Assembly (NCBI GenBank): GCA_013361015.1
Contig: JABWAN010000079.1
Span: 1 to 11,397 of the forward strand
DNA length: 11,397 bases
Reading direction: 5' to 3'
Source: Candidatus Zhuqueibacterota bacterium
Lineage (GTDB): Bacteria; Zhuqueibacterota; Zhuqueibacteria; Zhuqueibacterales; Zhuqueibacteraceae
Shown here: positions 1 through 6,486 of the stretch, piece after piece
Numbering within the stretch: the stretch's first letter is position 1
Layout: the number at the start of each line of letters is the position of its first letter
Position numbers and translations under genes: made by a program
The notes under the pieces: model-generated
Database searches by the model: none
The model's input: the letters and a program-made list of their open reading frames with translations, nothing else
Told to the model about the DNA's origin: nothing

Positions 1-657
1 GTGTTGCTGCTCAACGGTATTCAGGTGCGCGGCAGGATTTTTCGCGGCTTCGGTCCGAGCAAGGTGCGCGTGCTCGCCGAGCACGAGGCGCCGATTTTGC
101 CGGTGCTCACCAATCTTAACAAAATTTCCGATAATCTTACCGCCGAGTTGGTGCTGAAAACCATCGGCGCAGAGCGCTTTGGCCGGCCCGGCACTGCGGA
201 AAAAGGCGTGGCGGCGATGCGTGCATTCCTGCAAAATTCCGGCGTGGACACTTTGGCGATAAACTCCGCGGATGGTTCCGGGGTTTCGCGCTATAATTTG
301 GTGACTCCGGACGGCTTGGTGGATTTGCTGACCGCAATGTGGCAGCGTGAAGATTTACGCCCCGCGTTTGTGAGCACGCTTCCGATTGCAGGCGTCGATG
401 GCACCTTGAGCAACCGCATGCGCGGCAGCGCGGCTGAAGGCGTGTTGCGCGCGAAGACCGGTTCGCTTTCCGGCGTGAGTTCATTATCCGGCTATACGAT
501 TACGGCCGAGGGTGAAGCTGTGGTTTTTTCAATGATGATGCAACACTATCTCGTGAAAGATGCTGCCGTGCGCAGCGTGCAAGATCGCATCGCCGCGGAA
601 ATCACCGCGTTTCGGCGAAATACGCACACTGCCGCAGTGCGATCACGCACGAATTGA
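1..657 (+). CDS. dacB: D-alanyl-D-alanine carboxypeptidase/endopeptidase (PBP4 family), C-terminal part
   Basis: Partial gene: the 5' end lies outside the window and the GTG at base 1 is only an in-frame codon. The visible 218 residues are the C-terminal half of a PBP4/DacB (peptidase S13) enzyme, which trims or hydrolyses D-Ala-D-Ala peptides of peptidoglycan in the periplasm. Seen directly: the SxN motif as SDN (visible residues 43-45, within NKISDN), the DGSGxSRYNLVTP block (91-103) and the KTG motif (AKTGS, 151-155), spaced as in the family. The catalytic SxxK motif must lie upstream of the window. The TGA stop is followed after 37 bases by a second serine acyl-enzyme on the same strand, so the two may be cotranscribed. 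Family assignment is firm; physiological role is inferred from the family. Confidence 0.93.
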   Translation: MLLLNGIQVRGRIFRGFGPSKVRVLAEHEAPILPVLTNLNKISDNLTAELVLKTIGAERFGRPGTAEKGVAAMRAFLQNSGVDTLAINSADGSGVSRYNLVTPDGLVDLLTAMWQREDLRPAFVSTLPIAGVDGTLSNRMRGSAAEGVLRAKTGSLSGVSSLSGYTITAEGEAVVFSMMMQHYLVKDAAVRSVQDRIAAEITAFRRNTHTAAVRSRTN

Positions 658-694
658 GTTGCAAGGTATTTTTACACAACAAATTCGGATACAA

Positions 695-1858
695 ATGAGC
701 CGTTATTTACGCCCCGTGCATTTCTTTCGCGGCACGATCTTGTTGATTGTGCTGTTCAGCCTTTCCCCTCAATCACCTTCTTCGCACAGCACGCCAACCG
801 GCACGGCGTCACCTGATAGTTTGCTCTTGCAGTACGATGCTTTCGTCGATAGCTTTATGACGGAATCCAAAGCTCCCGGCGTTGCGATCGCAGTCGTCAA
901 AGAAGATCAAATCGTTTACATAAAAGGCTTTGGCCATAGACGGATTGATGCGCGTGAGCGGATCGATGGCAATACTGTTTTTCGTATCGCGTCTTTGTCA
1001 AAAGGGTTCGCGTCCGTGCTCACCGGGTTGCTCGTGCACGACGGCCTTTTGCAATGGGACGAACATGTGATGAAGTATCTGCCGGACTTCGCTTTGAGAA
1101 ACCCCAAGAATACTCGGGAGCTTACGATTCGCCATCTCTTAAGCCATACTTCCGGCTTATTAGCACATAGCTACGATAGCCTGATCGAGGATAATGTCGA
1201 GTTCGAGCAAATGGCGCGGCAACTGCGAGAGGTGCCGATCACCTGCGCGGTGGGGGAATGTTATTCTTATCAAAATGTAGCTTACGGCTTGATCGGGCCG
1301 ATCATCGCCAATGCCACGGGTAAAACTTATCAGGATTTGCTCGCCGAACGCATCTTCAAACCGTTAGGCATGACGGAGGCGTCTTTGAGCAAAGCCGGCA
1401 TGTTGGCAACGCGAAATGTTGCCTATCCACATGTCATGCGAAAAGCGGAATGGCATTCGGCGGAGATCCGAGACACGTATTATTCGGTGCCGCCGGCTGC
1501 CGGTGTGAACGCGAGTGTTCATGACATGGCGTTGTGGCTGCGTGCACTCATGGGAGGCATTCCGCAAGTTGTTCCGCCGGAGGTCGTGCAAGAGGTAAGC
1601 GAGCCGGTAGTTGTGACTCCGCGCGAACGGCGCCGCTTCAACTGGAACCGCCGCATTCGTTCGGCGCACTATGGTTTGGGTTGGCGCATCTTCGACTATG
1701 CCGGCCACAAACTGGTTTTCCATAGCGGCAGTGTGTACGGTTATCTTTCTCAAATCGCTTTTCTGCCCGAAGAGAAAATTGGCATCGTGGTTCTGCAAAA
1801 CTCCGCGCACGGCAATCCGTTCGTGTATGAGTTCTTTGATCGTTATCTTCGATTGTAA
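695..1858 (+). CDS. Exported serine hydrolase, beta-lactamase class C/esterase-like family
   Basis: A 387-residue protein of the beta-lactamase-related serine hydrolase family (class C beta-lactamase, DD-peptidase and EstB-like esterase fold). Catalytic motifs are all present: SxxK as S100-L-S-K103, YxN as Y192-Q-N194, and the KTG equivalent as H343-S-G345, followed by the usual GY(L)S. HLLSHTSGL (148-156) is also typical. Residues about 11-25 form a hydrophobic stretch after basic residues, consistent with a signal peptide or N-terminal anchor, so it probably acts in the periplasm or envelope. I chose the ATG at 695 because this signal peptide starts there; the frame stays open upstream to 560 but that part overlaps dacB in another frame. 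No clear Shine-Dalgarno precedes 695, which fits reinitiation after dacB. The substrate cannot be told from sequence: peptide, beta-lactam and ester hydrolysis all occur in the family. Confidence 0.88.
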   Translation: MSRYLRPVHFFRGTILLIVLFSLSPQSPSSHSTPTGTASPDSLLLQYDAFVDSFMTESKAPGVAIAVVKEDQIVYIKGFGHRRIDARERIDGNTVFRIASLSKGFASVLTGLLVHDGLLQWDEHVMKYLPDFALRNPKNTRELTIRHLLSHTSGLLAHSYDSLIEDNVEFEQMARQLREVPITCAVGECYSYQNVAYGLIGPIIANATGKTYQDLLAERIFKPLGMTEASLSKAGMLATRNVAYPHVMRKAEWHSAEIRDTYYSVPPAAGVNASVHDMALWLRALMGGIPQVVPPEVVQEVSEPVVVTPRERRRFNWNRRIRSAHYGLGWRIFDYAGHKLVFHSGSVYGYLSQIAFLPEEKIGIVVLQNSAHGNPFVYEFFDRYLRL

Positions 1859-1938
1859 AGTCTTCAAGTCTCTGCCTCCCAAACTCTGGACTACGCATAC
1901 CTCTCTGCCACGATGTCAAAAAAATGCCAAGCTGGTAC

Positions 1939-1966
1939 TTGACTCTTTGCGATTAAATTTTATATT
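1939..1966 (+). promoter_or_regulatory. Sigma70-type promoter of the groES-groEL operon
   Basis: TTGACT (1939-1944) and TATATT (1961-1966) are separated by 16 bases and lie directly upstream of the CIRCE operator. Transcription would start near 1973, placing the operator at the very start of the transcript region, the usual arrangement for HrcA-repressed groE operons. The boxes are read directly; the assignment is strong because of the operator next to them. Confidence 0.72.
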
Positions 1967-1978
1967 GCACGCTCGTCT

Positions 1979-2005
1979 TTAGCACTCATTTTAAATGAGT
2001 GCTAC
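1979..2005 (+). promoter_or_regulatory. CIRCE operator (HrcA repressor binding site)
   Basis: TTAGCACTC (1979-1987), a 9-base spacer and GAGTGCTAC (1997-2005) match the CIRCE consensus TTAGCACTC-N9-GAGTGCTAA at all but the last base. CIRCE is bound by HrcA, which represses chaperonin genes and is itself kept active by GroEL, so this operon is very likely under HrcA heat-shock control. hrcA is not in the window. Confidence 0.95.
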
Positions 2006-2061
2006 CTGACAATGCTAGTGAACAAGGTTTCTCGGACAAACTCAAAAAAAGGAGCTTATTA

Positions 2062-2346
2062 ATGAACATTAAACCACTGGCTGACCGCGTGGTGGTCAAG
2101 CCGCTCGAGGCGGAAGTGAAGAAGCAAGGCAACATCATTATTCCGGATACTGCGAAAGAAAAACCGATGCAGGGTGAAATTGTCGCAGTGGGGCCGGGCA
2201 AGACGACGGAAGCCGGCCAGAAGGTCGCGATGGAAGTAAAGAAGGGCGACAAAATTCTTTACGGCAAATACTCCGGCACGGAAGTGACGGTGGATGGCGT
2301 GGACTACTTGATCATGCGCGAAAGTGACGTGCTCGCCATTCTCTAA
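2062..2346 (+). CDS. groES: Co-chaperonin GroES (Cpn10)
   Basis: A 94-residue protein of normal Cpn10 length. It forms the heptameric lid of the GroEL folding chamber in the cytoplasm. Family marks: N-terminal MNIKPLADRVVVKPLE, the mobile loop with GNIIIPDTAKEKP (residues about 23-35) that docks on GroEL, GEIVAVGPGK, KKGDKILYGKYSG and a C-terminal SDVLAIL. The mobile loop has GNI where GGI is most common, a minor variation. The ATG at 2062 is chosen because the family N-terminus starts there and AAGGAG (2049-2054) lies seven bases upstream; the frame is open to 1999 but that part overlaps the operator region. First gene of the CIRCE-controlled operon, 146 bases ahead of groEL. Confidence 0.98.
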   Translation: MNIKPLADRVVVKPLEAEVKKQGNIIIPDTAKEKPMQGEIVAVGPGKTTEAGQKVAMEVKKGDKILYGKYSGTEVTVDGVDYLIMRESDVLAIL

Positions 2347-2492
2347 AAGCGCACCGTTCAATTTACCTCGTCATCCTGAAACTCGTGCGCACGGAAAACG
2401 TGAAAGATTTTTCGCGTGTTGCATTGACGAACGAGATCACTAGACGCAGGACACTCATCTTCGGAATTAAAATTCTAAGGAGACAATAACAT
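2347..2492 (+). other. groES-groEL spacer
   Basis: This 146-base spacer is longer than in many groE operons. It has no second CIRCE and no convincing promoter: TTGACG at 2424-2429 has no -10 box at the right distance. It contains weak short dyads (CACG/CGTG near 2390) and a GTCATCCTGAA string near 2370 that resembles the start of dispersed intergenic repeats seen in many bacteria. The groEL ribosome site TAAGGAGA (2476-2483) is at its right end. Confidence 0.4.
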
Positions 2493-4127
2493 ATGGCAAA
2501 GATTATTGATTATAGCATTGACGCGCGCGCCTCTTTGAAGCGTGGTGTCGATGCCTTGGCCAATGCGGTGAAAGTCACGCTCGGCCCCAAAGGCCGCAAT
2601 GTTGTGATTGACAAAAAGTTCGGCGCGCCGACGGTGACCAAAGACGGCGTCACGGTTGCGAAAGAGGTCGAACTGGAAAATCCCGTGGAAAACATGGGCG
2701 CGCAAATGGTGAAGGAAGTTGCGTCCAAAACTAGTGACAATGCCGGCGACGGAACCACGACCGCGACGGTTTTGGCGCAATCGATCTTCAATGAAGGCTT
2801 GAAAAACGTCACAGCCGGCGCGAGCCCAATGCACCTGAAACGCGGCATTGAAAAGGCCGTGAACGTCGTCATCGGCGAAGTGAAGAAGATTAGCAAACCG
2901 GTGCCGGGCAAAACCGAAATCGCGCAAGTCGGCTCCATCTCGGCGAACAACGACAAATCCATTGGCGACCTCATTGCCGATGCGATGGAGAAAGTCGGCA
3001 AAGACGGCGTGATCACGGTGGAAGAAGCCAAGTCCACCGAAACCGAGCTGAAAGTCGTCGAAGGTATGCAATTCGACCGCGGCTACATCTCGCCGTATTT
3101 CGTGACCGACCCCGAGAATATGGAAGCAATTTTGGAAGATGCGATGATCTTGATTCACGACAAGAAGATCAGCGCAATGAAAGACCTGCTCCCGATTCTT
3201 GAGAAGACCGCGCAAATGGGCCGTCCGCTCTTGATCATTGCGGAAGACATCGAAGGCGAAGCGCTCGCGACCTTGGTCGTGAACAAGCTGCGCGGCACGT
3301 TGAAAGTCGCCGCAGTGAAAGCGCCGGGCTTTGGCGATCGTCGCAAAGCCATGTTGGAAGACATCGGCGTGCTCACCGGCGGCCGTGTGATTTCCGAAGA
3401 AGCCGGCTTCAAACTCGAGAACACCACGCTCGGTGATTTGGGCCGCGCGAAGAAGATTACGATCGACAAAGACAACACCACCATCGTCGAAGGTGCGGGC
3501 AAACAGGAAGACATCAAAGGCCGCATTGGGCAAATCAAAAAGCAAATCGACGGCACTACTTCCGACTATGATCGTGAGAAATTGCAAGAGCGCCTCGCGA
3601 AGCTCGCCGGCGGCGTGGCCGTGTTGAAAGTCGGTGCTGCCACCGAAGTGGAGATGAAAGAGAAAAAGGCGCGCGTGGAAGATGCGTTGCACGCGACCCG
3701 CGCAGCCGTGGAAGAAGGCATCGTGCCCGGCGGCGGCGTAGCTTTGCTGCGTGCCATTCCCGCGCTCGACAAGCTCAAGCTCGACAATGGTGATGAGCAA
3801 ACCGGCGTCAATATCGTGAAGCGCGCCATCGAAGAGCCGATTCGCCAGATCGCCGAGAACGCGGGCTGGGAAGGCTCCATCGTCGTGCAAAAGGTCAAAG
3901 AGAGCAAAGACGTGAACTTCGGCTTCAATGCCGATTCCGAAGACTTCGGCGATCTCATGAAGCAGGGCGTCATCGATCCGACCAAGGTCGTGCGCACCGC
4001 TTTGGAAAACGCAGCCTCGGTCGCCGGCCTGTTGTTGATGACCGAAGCCACCATCGTCGAGAAGCCCGAAAAGGAAAAGATGCCTCCGATGCCTCCGGGC
4101 GGCGGCGGTATGGGCGGCATGTACTAA
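2493..4127 (+). CDS. groEL: Chaperonin GroEL (Cpn60)
   Basis: A full-length 544-residue Cpn60, which with GroES folds client proteins in an ATP-driven double-ring chamber in the cytoplasm. Seen: the nucleotide site GDGTTT with D86 (equivalent to E. coli D87), TLGPKGRNV near the N-terminus (29-37), and D397 in VEDALHATRAAVEEG, equivalent to the catalytic D398 of E. coli, followed by VPGGGVALLRA. The C-terminal tail is Pro/Gly/Met-rich and ends GGMGGMY, as in many Chlorobi/Bacteroidota-like chaperonins. The start is fixed by the family N-terminus MAKIIDY and by TAAGGAGA nine bases upstream. All key residues are intact, so it should be the functional partner of the GroES upstream. An intrinsic terminator follows 36 bases after the stop. 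Confidence 0.99.
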   Translation: MAKIIDYSIDARASLKRGVDALANAVKVTLGPKGRNVVIDKKFGAPTVTKDGVTVAKEVELENPVENMGAQMVKEVASKTSDNAGDGTTTATVLAQSIFNEGLKNVTAGASPMHLKRGIEKAVNVVIGEVKKISKPVPGKTEIAQVGSISANNDKSIGDLIADAMEKVGKDGVITVEEAKSTETELKVVEGMQFDRGYISPYFVTDPENMEAILEDAMILIHDKKISAMKDLLPILEKTAQMGRPLLIIAEDIEGEALATLVVNKLRGTLKVAAVKAPGFGDRRKAMLEDIGVLTGGRVISEEAGFKLENTTLGDLGRAKKITIDKDNTTIVEGAGKQEDIKGRIGQIKKQIDGTTSDYDREKLQERLAKLAGGVAVLKVGAATEVEMKEKKARVEDALHATRAAVEEGIVPGGGVALLRAIPALDKLKLDNGDEQTGVNIVKRAIEEPIRQIAENAGWEGSIVVQKVKESKDVNFGFNADSEDFGDLMKQGVIDPTKVVRTALENAASVAGLLLMTEATIVEKPEKEKMPPMPPGGGGMGGMY

Positions 4128-4163
4128 GCCCCTCGCGCATGAAGCGCAACACTTAATCATAGA

Positions 4164-4200
4164 AAAAAAGCCGGTTCCTCGTAAGAGTGCCGGCTTTTTT
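4164..4200 (+). terminator. Rho-independent terminator of groES-groEL
   Basis: Left arm AAAAAAGCCGG (4164-4174) pairs with CCGGCTTTTTT (4190-4200), an 11-bp stem whose right arm provides the T-run. The 15-base loop can fold further into CTC-GTAA-GAG, a small inner stem with a GNRA-type tetraloop. Its A- and T-tracts make it potentially bidirectional. Confidence 0.9.
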
Positions 4201-4214
4201 GTTTGCGCCTGCTC

Positions 4215-4235
4215 AGCCACGGCTCTGCCATGGCT
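4215..4235. repeat. Short hairpin downstream of the groEL terminator
   Basis: AGCCACGGC (4215-4223) and GCCATGGCT (4227-4235) pair over 8 of 9 positions around a TCT loop, with one C-A mismatch. There is no T-run after it, so it is not a standard terminator. It may belong to a small dispersed palindrome family; that is inference. Confidence 0.45.
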
Positions 4236-4366
4236 TGTTCGAATGCGCTAATGCAGCACTATAAGTTGCTAGAATCTTTTTATGGCAAGTCGCTGCTCCA
4301 CCTCCGTGTCATCTTTGCTTGTTTACCTCACCGTTATCTCTTCGCGCTAGTTGACTTCAAAGCGAC

Positions 4367-4418
4367 GGCCTCGCGCCGCCTAAAGTATATTTTCAAGAGA
4401 AATGCTTGTAGCGAGGCC
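4367..4418. repeat. 8-bp inverted repeat with 36-base loop
   Basis: GGCCTCGC (4367-4374) is the exact reverse complement of GCGAGGCC (4411-4418). The enclosed DNA is AT-rich and has no recognisable content. It could be the ends of a small degenerate mobile remnant or a chance dyad. Confidence 0.35.
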
Positions 4419-4478
4419 TTATGAATTTTGACAATCAAAATCGATAATCTTCGCGCTTCCGGACTCATCCCCCCGGCC

Positions 4479-4497
4479 CAATGCCGTTTCTTTAAGC
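4479..4497 (+). repeat. Left terminal inverted repeat (IRL) of the IS4-family element
   Basis: CAATGCCGTTTCTTTAAGC reading inward. It matches the right end, read inward, at 18 of 19 positions; the single difference is at position 13 (T here, C on the right). Confidence 0.9.
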
Positions 4498-4677
4498 GAT
4501 TTTGCTGCATGTTGTTTTGTTCTTTGACAATTTTATGCAATCCCAGCTTGTCTCACGGGATCTTTTTTATTATCTTGTGGGTGACGAGTTATCGTTCTGT
4601 CTCGCTTCTCACTTCTCGTGATCGTTAAGTACTGGAAGCCCTGCTTAACGGACGTCACTCATTGAAAGGGAAACGCT

Positions 4678-4788
4678 ATGCAAAGAGGCGGGGGCAACCC
4701 CGTCTATGGTTTTAGCGCAGCAGGAACACTTGTTCCAGTTGCTCAATTCTTTGCTTCCCACCGCGATTGCCCCGCAAGACAAGTTTGA
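4678..4788 (+). CDS. Possible 36-residue leader frame overlapping the transposase start
   Basis: An ATG at 4678 has a good ribosome site (AAAGGGA, 4665-4671, six bases upstream), better than anything before the transposase ATG at 4706. It opens a 36-codon frame, MQRGGGNPVYGF and onward, ending TGA at 4786-4788, in a different frame from the transposase. Ribosomes on it would pass through and melt the hairpin at 4686-4705. It may be a translational coupling or attenuating leader, or its product may be meaningless. There is no protein-family support, so only the geometry argues for it. Confidence 0.25.
   Translation: MQRGGGNPVYGFSAAGTLVPVAQFFASHRDCPARQV
4686..4705 (+). promoter_or_regulatory. 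RNA hairpin directly upstream of the transposase start codon
   Basis: AGGCGGGG (4686-4693) pairs with CCCCGTCT (4698-4705) over 8 pairs, one of them G-U, around a GCAA (GNRA) tetraloop. The stem ends at the base before the ATG and buries the purine-rich AGAGG that could serve as its ribosome site. Known relatives such as IS10 and IS50 use RNA structure to prevent translation from read-through transcripts; a similar role here is inference. Confidence 0.55.
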
Positions 4789-6028
4789 TGCGCGACACTT
4801 TCAGCGCGATCGCATTTTCACCCCACAACTTCTCACCTTTACCACGCTCTACCTTGTCTGCGATCAAAACAACTTTGGCTATAAACACATTCTCGAAACC
4901 CTGTGGAAAAAGATGGGTGAGCTTGCGATGGTGCCGCCTGCGACGGCGGCACCGCAGAAATCGTCCTTCTGCAAAGCGCGCCGAAAGTTACCCGCGAAAT
5001 ATGTCCACGACATGTTTCGGCAAGCGGTCGAACGTTCCGAACAAATGGAACCACAACGCTTATGGAAAGGCCATCGGTTGTTTGCCACCGATGGCATGAA
5101 AGTGTCGCTGCCCAGCTCGGCGGAATTGAAAGCGCATTTTGGATGTCCCCAAAACGACACCGGCGAGGCGCATTATCCGCAAGCGCTGTTGTCGGAATTG
5201 TTCAATGTACTCACCGATGAAGTGTACGATTATACGCTCTCGCCCTGCACCACTGGCGAGCGCGAGCAAGCGTTGTTGCACCTCAAACGTTTGCGCGCGG
5301 GCGATGTGGGGCTGCACGATCGCAACTATCCGTCGTACGAAATGTTTTGGGAATATCAAAAACGCAAAATCCATTTTGTGATGCGCATGCCGCTGGCCCC
5401 ATGGAAAATTGTCGAAGATTTTTTAGCCTCCGGGGCCGTGGATCGATGCGTCAAGCTAAACATGCCCGCCTCGGCGCACAAATTTTACAAAGACGATCCG
5501 ACGGTACCCAAGCACATGACCGTGCGCCTGGTTCGCGTCACGCTGCCAACCGGTGAAACCGAAGTTTTAGTCACTTCACTCCTGAACCGTAAGTTGTATC
5601 CAACGAAGGCCATGCAGGAACTCTATATCTTGCGCTGGCCGATAGAAGAAGGCAACAAATCGCTCAAGTGTCATCAAGCGATGGAAAAGTTTCACGCCAA
5701 AGACGTCAACGGCATTATGCAAGAAGTTCACGCGCACTATTTGCTGATGGCGCTCACACGATTGATGATGTTGCAGGCGACGCTGGTGGCGCGCACGCCG
5801 GAACAGTATTATGGCTTGAGCTATAAATCGGCGGCGGATTTTGTTTCCAACGACTTGGTGGTGTTAATCCTCAGCACTGCGCCGGTTCGCAAAAAAAGAG
5901 TGTTGCACGAAGTTTTATTGATGATCGCACGCGTTTATGAAAAACCACGTTACAATCGATCCTATCCCCGATGGTCGCGCTCAAGCTGGCGCAAGTACCG
6001 CCAGCGTTATGCACGCACCCCGGCTTAA
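4706..6028 (+). CDS. IS4-family DDE transposase
   Basis: A 440-residue transposase that would cut and join the element's ends. The RNase H-like catalytic core is intact: D129 in FATDGMK, D205 in LHDRNYPSY, and E314 in the family signature Y307-x2-R310-x3-E314-x6-K321 (YILRWPIEEGNKSLK). The region before D129 is the N-terminal DNA-binding part. The length equals that of E. coli IS4 transposase, so no truncation is apparent. The ATG at 4706 is the first in this frame; only an ATT at 4661 lies further up before a stop at 4646-4648, so a longer product would need a rare start or a frameshift from the frame beginning at 4678. No clear free Shine-Dalgarno precedes 4706, consistent with low, controlled expression. 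The stop lies in the right terminal repeat. Confidence 0.95.
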   Translation: MVLAQQEHLFQLLNSLLPTAIAPQDKFDARHFQRDRIFTPQLLTFTTLYLVCDQNNFGYKHILETLWKKMGELAMVPPATAAPQKSSFCKARRKLPAKYVHDMFRQAVERSEQMEPQRLWKGHRLFATDGMKVSLPSSAELKAHFGCPQNDTGEAHYPQALLSELFNVLTDEVYDYTLSPCTTGEREQALLHLKRLRAGDVGLHDRNYPSYEMFWEYQKRKIHFVMRMPLAPWKIVEDFLASGAVDRCVKLNMPASAHKFYKDDPTVPKHMTVRLVRVTLPTGETEVLVTSLLNRKLYPTKAMQELYILRWPIEEGNKSLKCHQAMEKFHAKDVNGIMQEVHAHYLLMALTRLMMLQATLVARTPEQYYGLSYKSAADFVSNDLVVLILSTAPVRKKRVLHEVLLMIARVYEKPRYNRSYPRWSRSSWRKYRQRYARTPA

Positions 6029-6373
6029 GGAAACGGCATTGCCCCAGCACCACGTCAGATAATACGGGAAGCCTTGAATCATAAGCGGATAGCTAAAGCC
6101 GAGCACGAAGAATAAAATACCGAGCCAGAGACCAAACGACATTCCGCCTTTAGGCCCGGCGCCCCATGACGCGCGCGTCTTTGCGAAAATAATTCCACCC
6201 ACAATGCCGACCAGAATGGCGATGACCGTGTACCAAATGGGGCTCGCGTCCTGGCGAAAGAAGGCGAGATTCGCATAGGTATTACTCATGATCATGCCGT
6301 GCACAAGCGCTTCGTACACAGCCATGACCACGCCACCGACCGCACCGGCAATCACAGCTTTGGACCAATTCAT
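5981..6373 (-). CDS. Small multi-spanning membrane protein, C-terminus replaced by the IS element
   Basis: Starts at the ATG at 6373 with a strong ribosome site (AGGAGGGAG just upstream on the minus strand) and reads MNWSKAVIAGAVGGVVMAVYEA. About 111 residues are native, with three predicted membrane segments (about 5-26, 45-64 and 78-98) and the family-like block GFPYYLTWCWG at 101-111. Codon 111 (6041-6043) sits on the right end of the insertion sequence. The remaining 19 residues, NAVSLSRGA and onward, come from the element read antisense, ending at 5981. Uncharacterised bacterial proteins of this look are, as I recall, about 130-140 residues with a fourth C-terminal helix, so the last helix is probably lost. 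Function unknown. The gene is probably broken or makes an altered product; its promoter and start are intact. Confidence 0.72.
   Translation of the reverse strand: MNWSKAVIAGAVGGVVMAVYEALVHGMIMSNTYANLAFFRQDASPIWYTVIAILVGIVGGIIFAKTRASWGAGPKGGMSFGLWLGILFFVLGFSYPLMIQGFPYYLTWCWGNAVSLSRGACITLAVLAPA
6023..6041 (-). repeat. Right terminal inverted repeat (IRR) of the IS4-family element
   Basis: Read inward on the minus strand it is CAATGCCGTTTCCTTAAGC. It overlaps the last codons and TAA stop of the transposase gene, a compact arrangement common in insertion sequences. Confidence 0.9.
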
Positions 6374-6486
6374 AACTCCCTCCTCATTTAGAGTGAAAAC
6401 CAACAGCGTGAATAAATTGAGCCGCTTGAAACCGAGGCGAGAGGCCGCGCAAGGAGGAAGCTTCAAGCTGGAAGCTCATGCATAAA

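Larger units (their letters stand above)
4201..4478. other. Gene-free stretch between groEL terminator and the insertion sequence
   Basis: About 280 bases without a credible gene. Short open frames exist on both strands but have no family features or ribosome sites. The stretch holds two inverted repeats, listed separately, and ends in a C-rich run (4469-4474) next to the left end of the insertion sequence. I could not recognise in it the missing 3' end of the membrane-protein gene cut by the element. Confidence 0.5.
4479..6041 (+). mobile_element. Complete IS4-family insertion sequence, about 1563 bp
   Basis: Bounded by near-perfect 19-bp terminal inverted repeats starting CAATGCCGTTTC and holding one transposase gene. 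The terminus resembles that of E. coli IS4 itself, which I recall as beginning TAATGCCG with TTAAGG further in; this fits the transposase family. A leader of about 208 bases separates the left repeat from the transposase start, and the transposase stop codon (6026-6028) lies inside the right repeat. No exact target duplication is visible: the 11 bases outside each end are both C-rich but differ. The right end lies within a minus-strand membrane-protein gene. The outermost C/G pair may belong to the element or the target, so each boundary is uncertain by one base. The element looks intact and potentially active. Confidence 0.9.

Noticed and set aside
2475..4220. A 581-codon open frame antisense to groEL
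   Set aside because: It is a shadow of groEL codon structure on the opposite strand: rich in His, Phe, Arg and Asp, with no domain or ribosome site, and it runs through the terminator region.
4524..4573. Possible transposase promoter from TTGACA (4524-4529) or TATTAT (4568-4573)
   Set aside because: Each box lacks a partner at a workable distance: TTGACA has no -10 box at 16-18 bases, and TATTAT has only a weak TTGTCT at 14 bases.
4428..4628. A 66-codon + strand frame crossing the left terminal repeat
   Set aside because: It straddles the IS boundary, has no ribosome site, and its hydrophobic stretch comes from T-rich DNA in the IS leader.
4469..6052. An 11-base target duplication flanking the IS
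   Set aside because: The two 11-base flanks match at only about 7 positions, explainable by shared C-richness, so I do not call a duplication.
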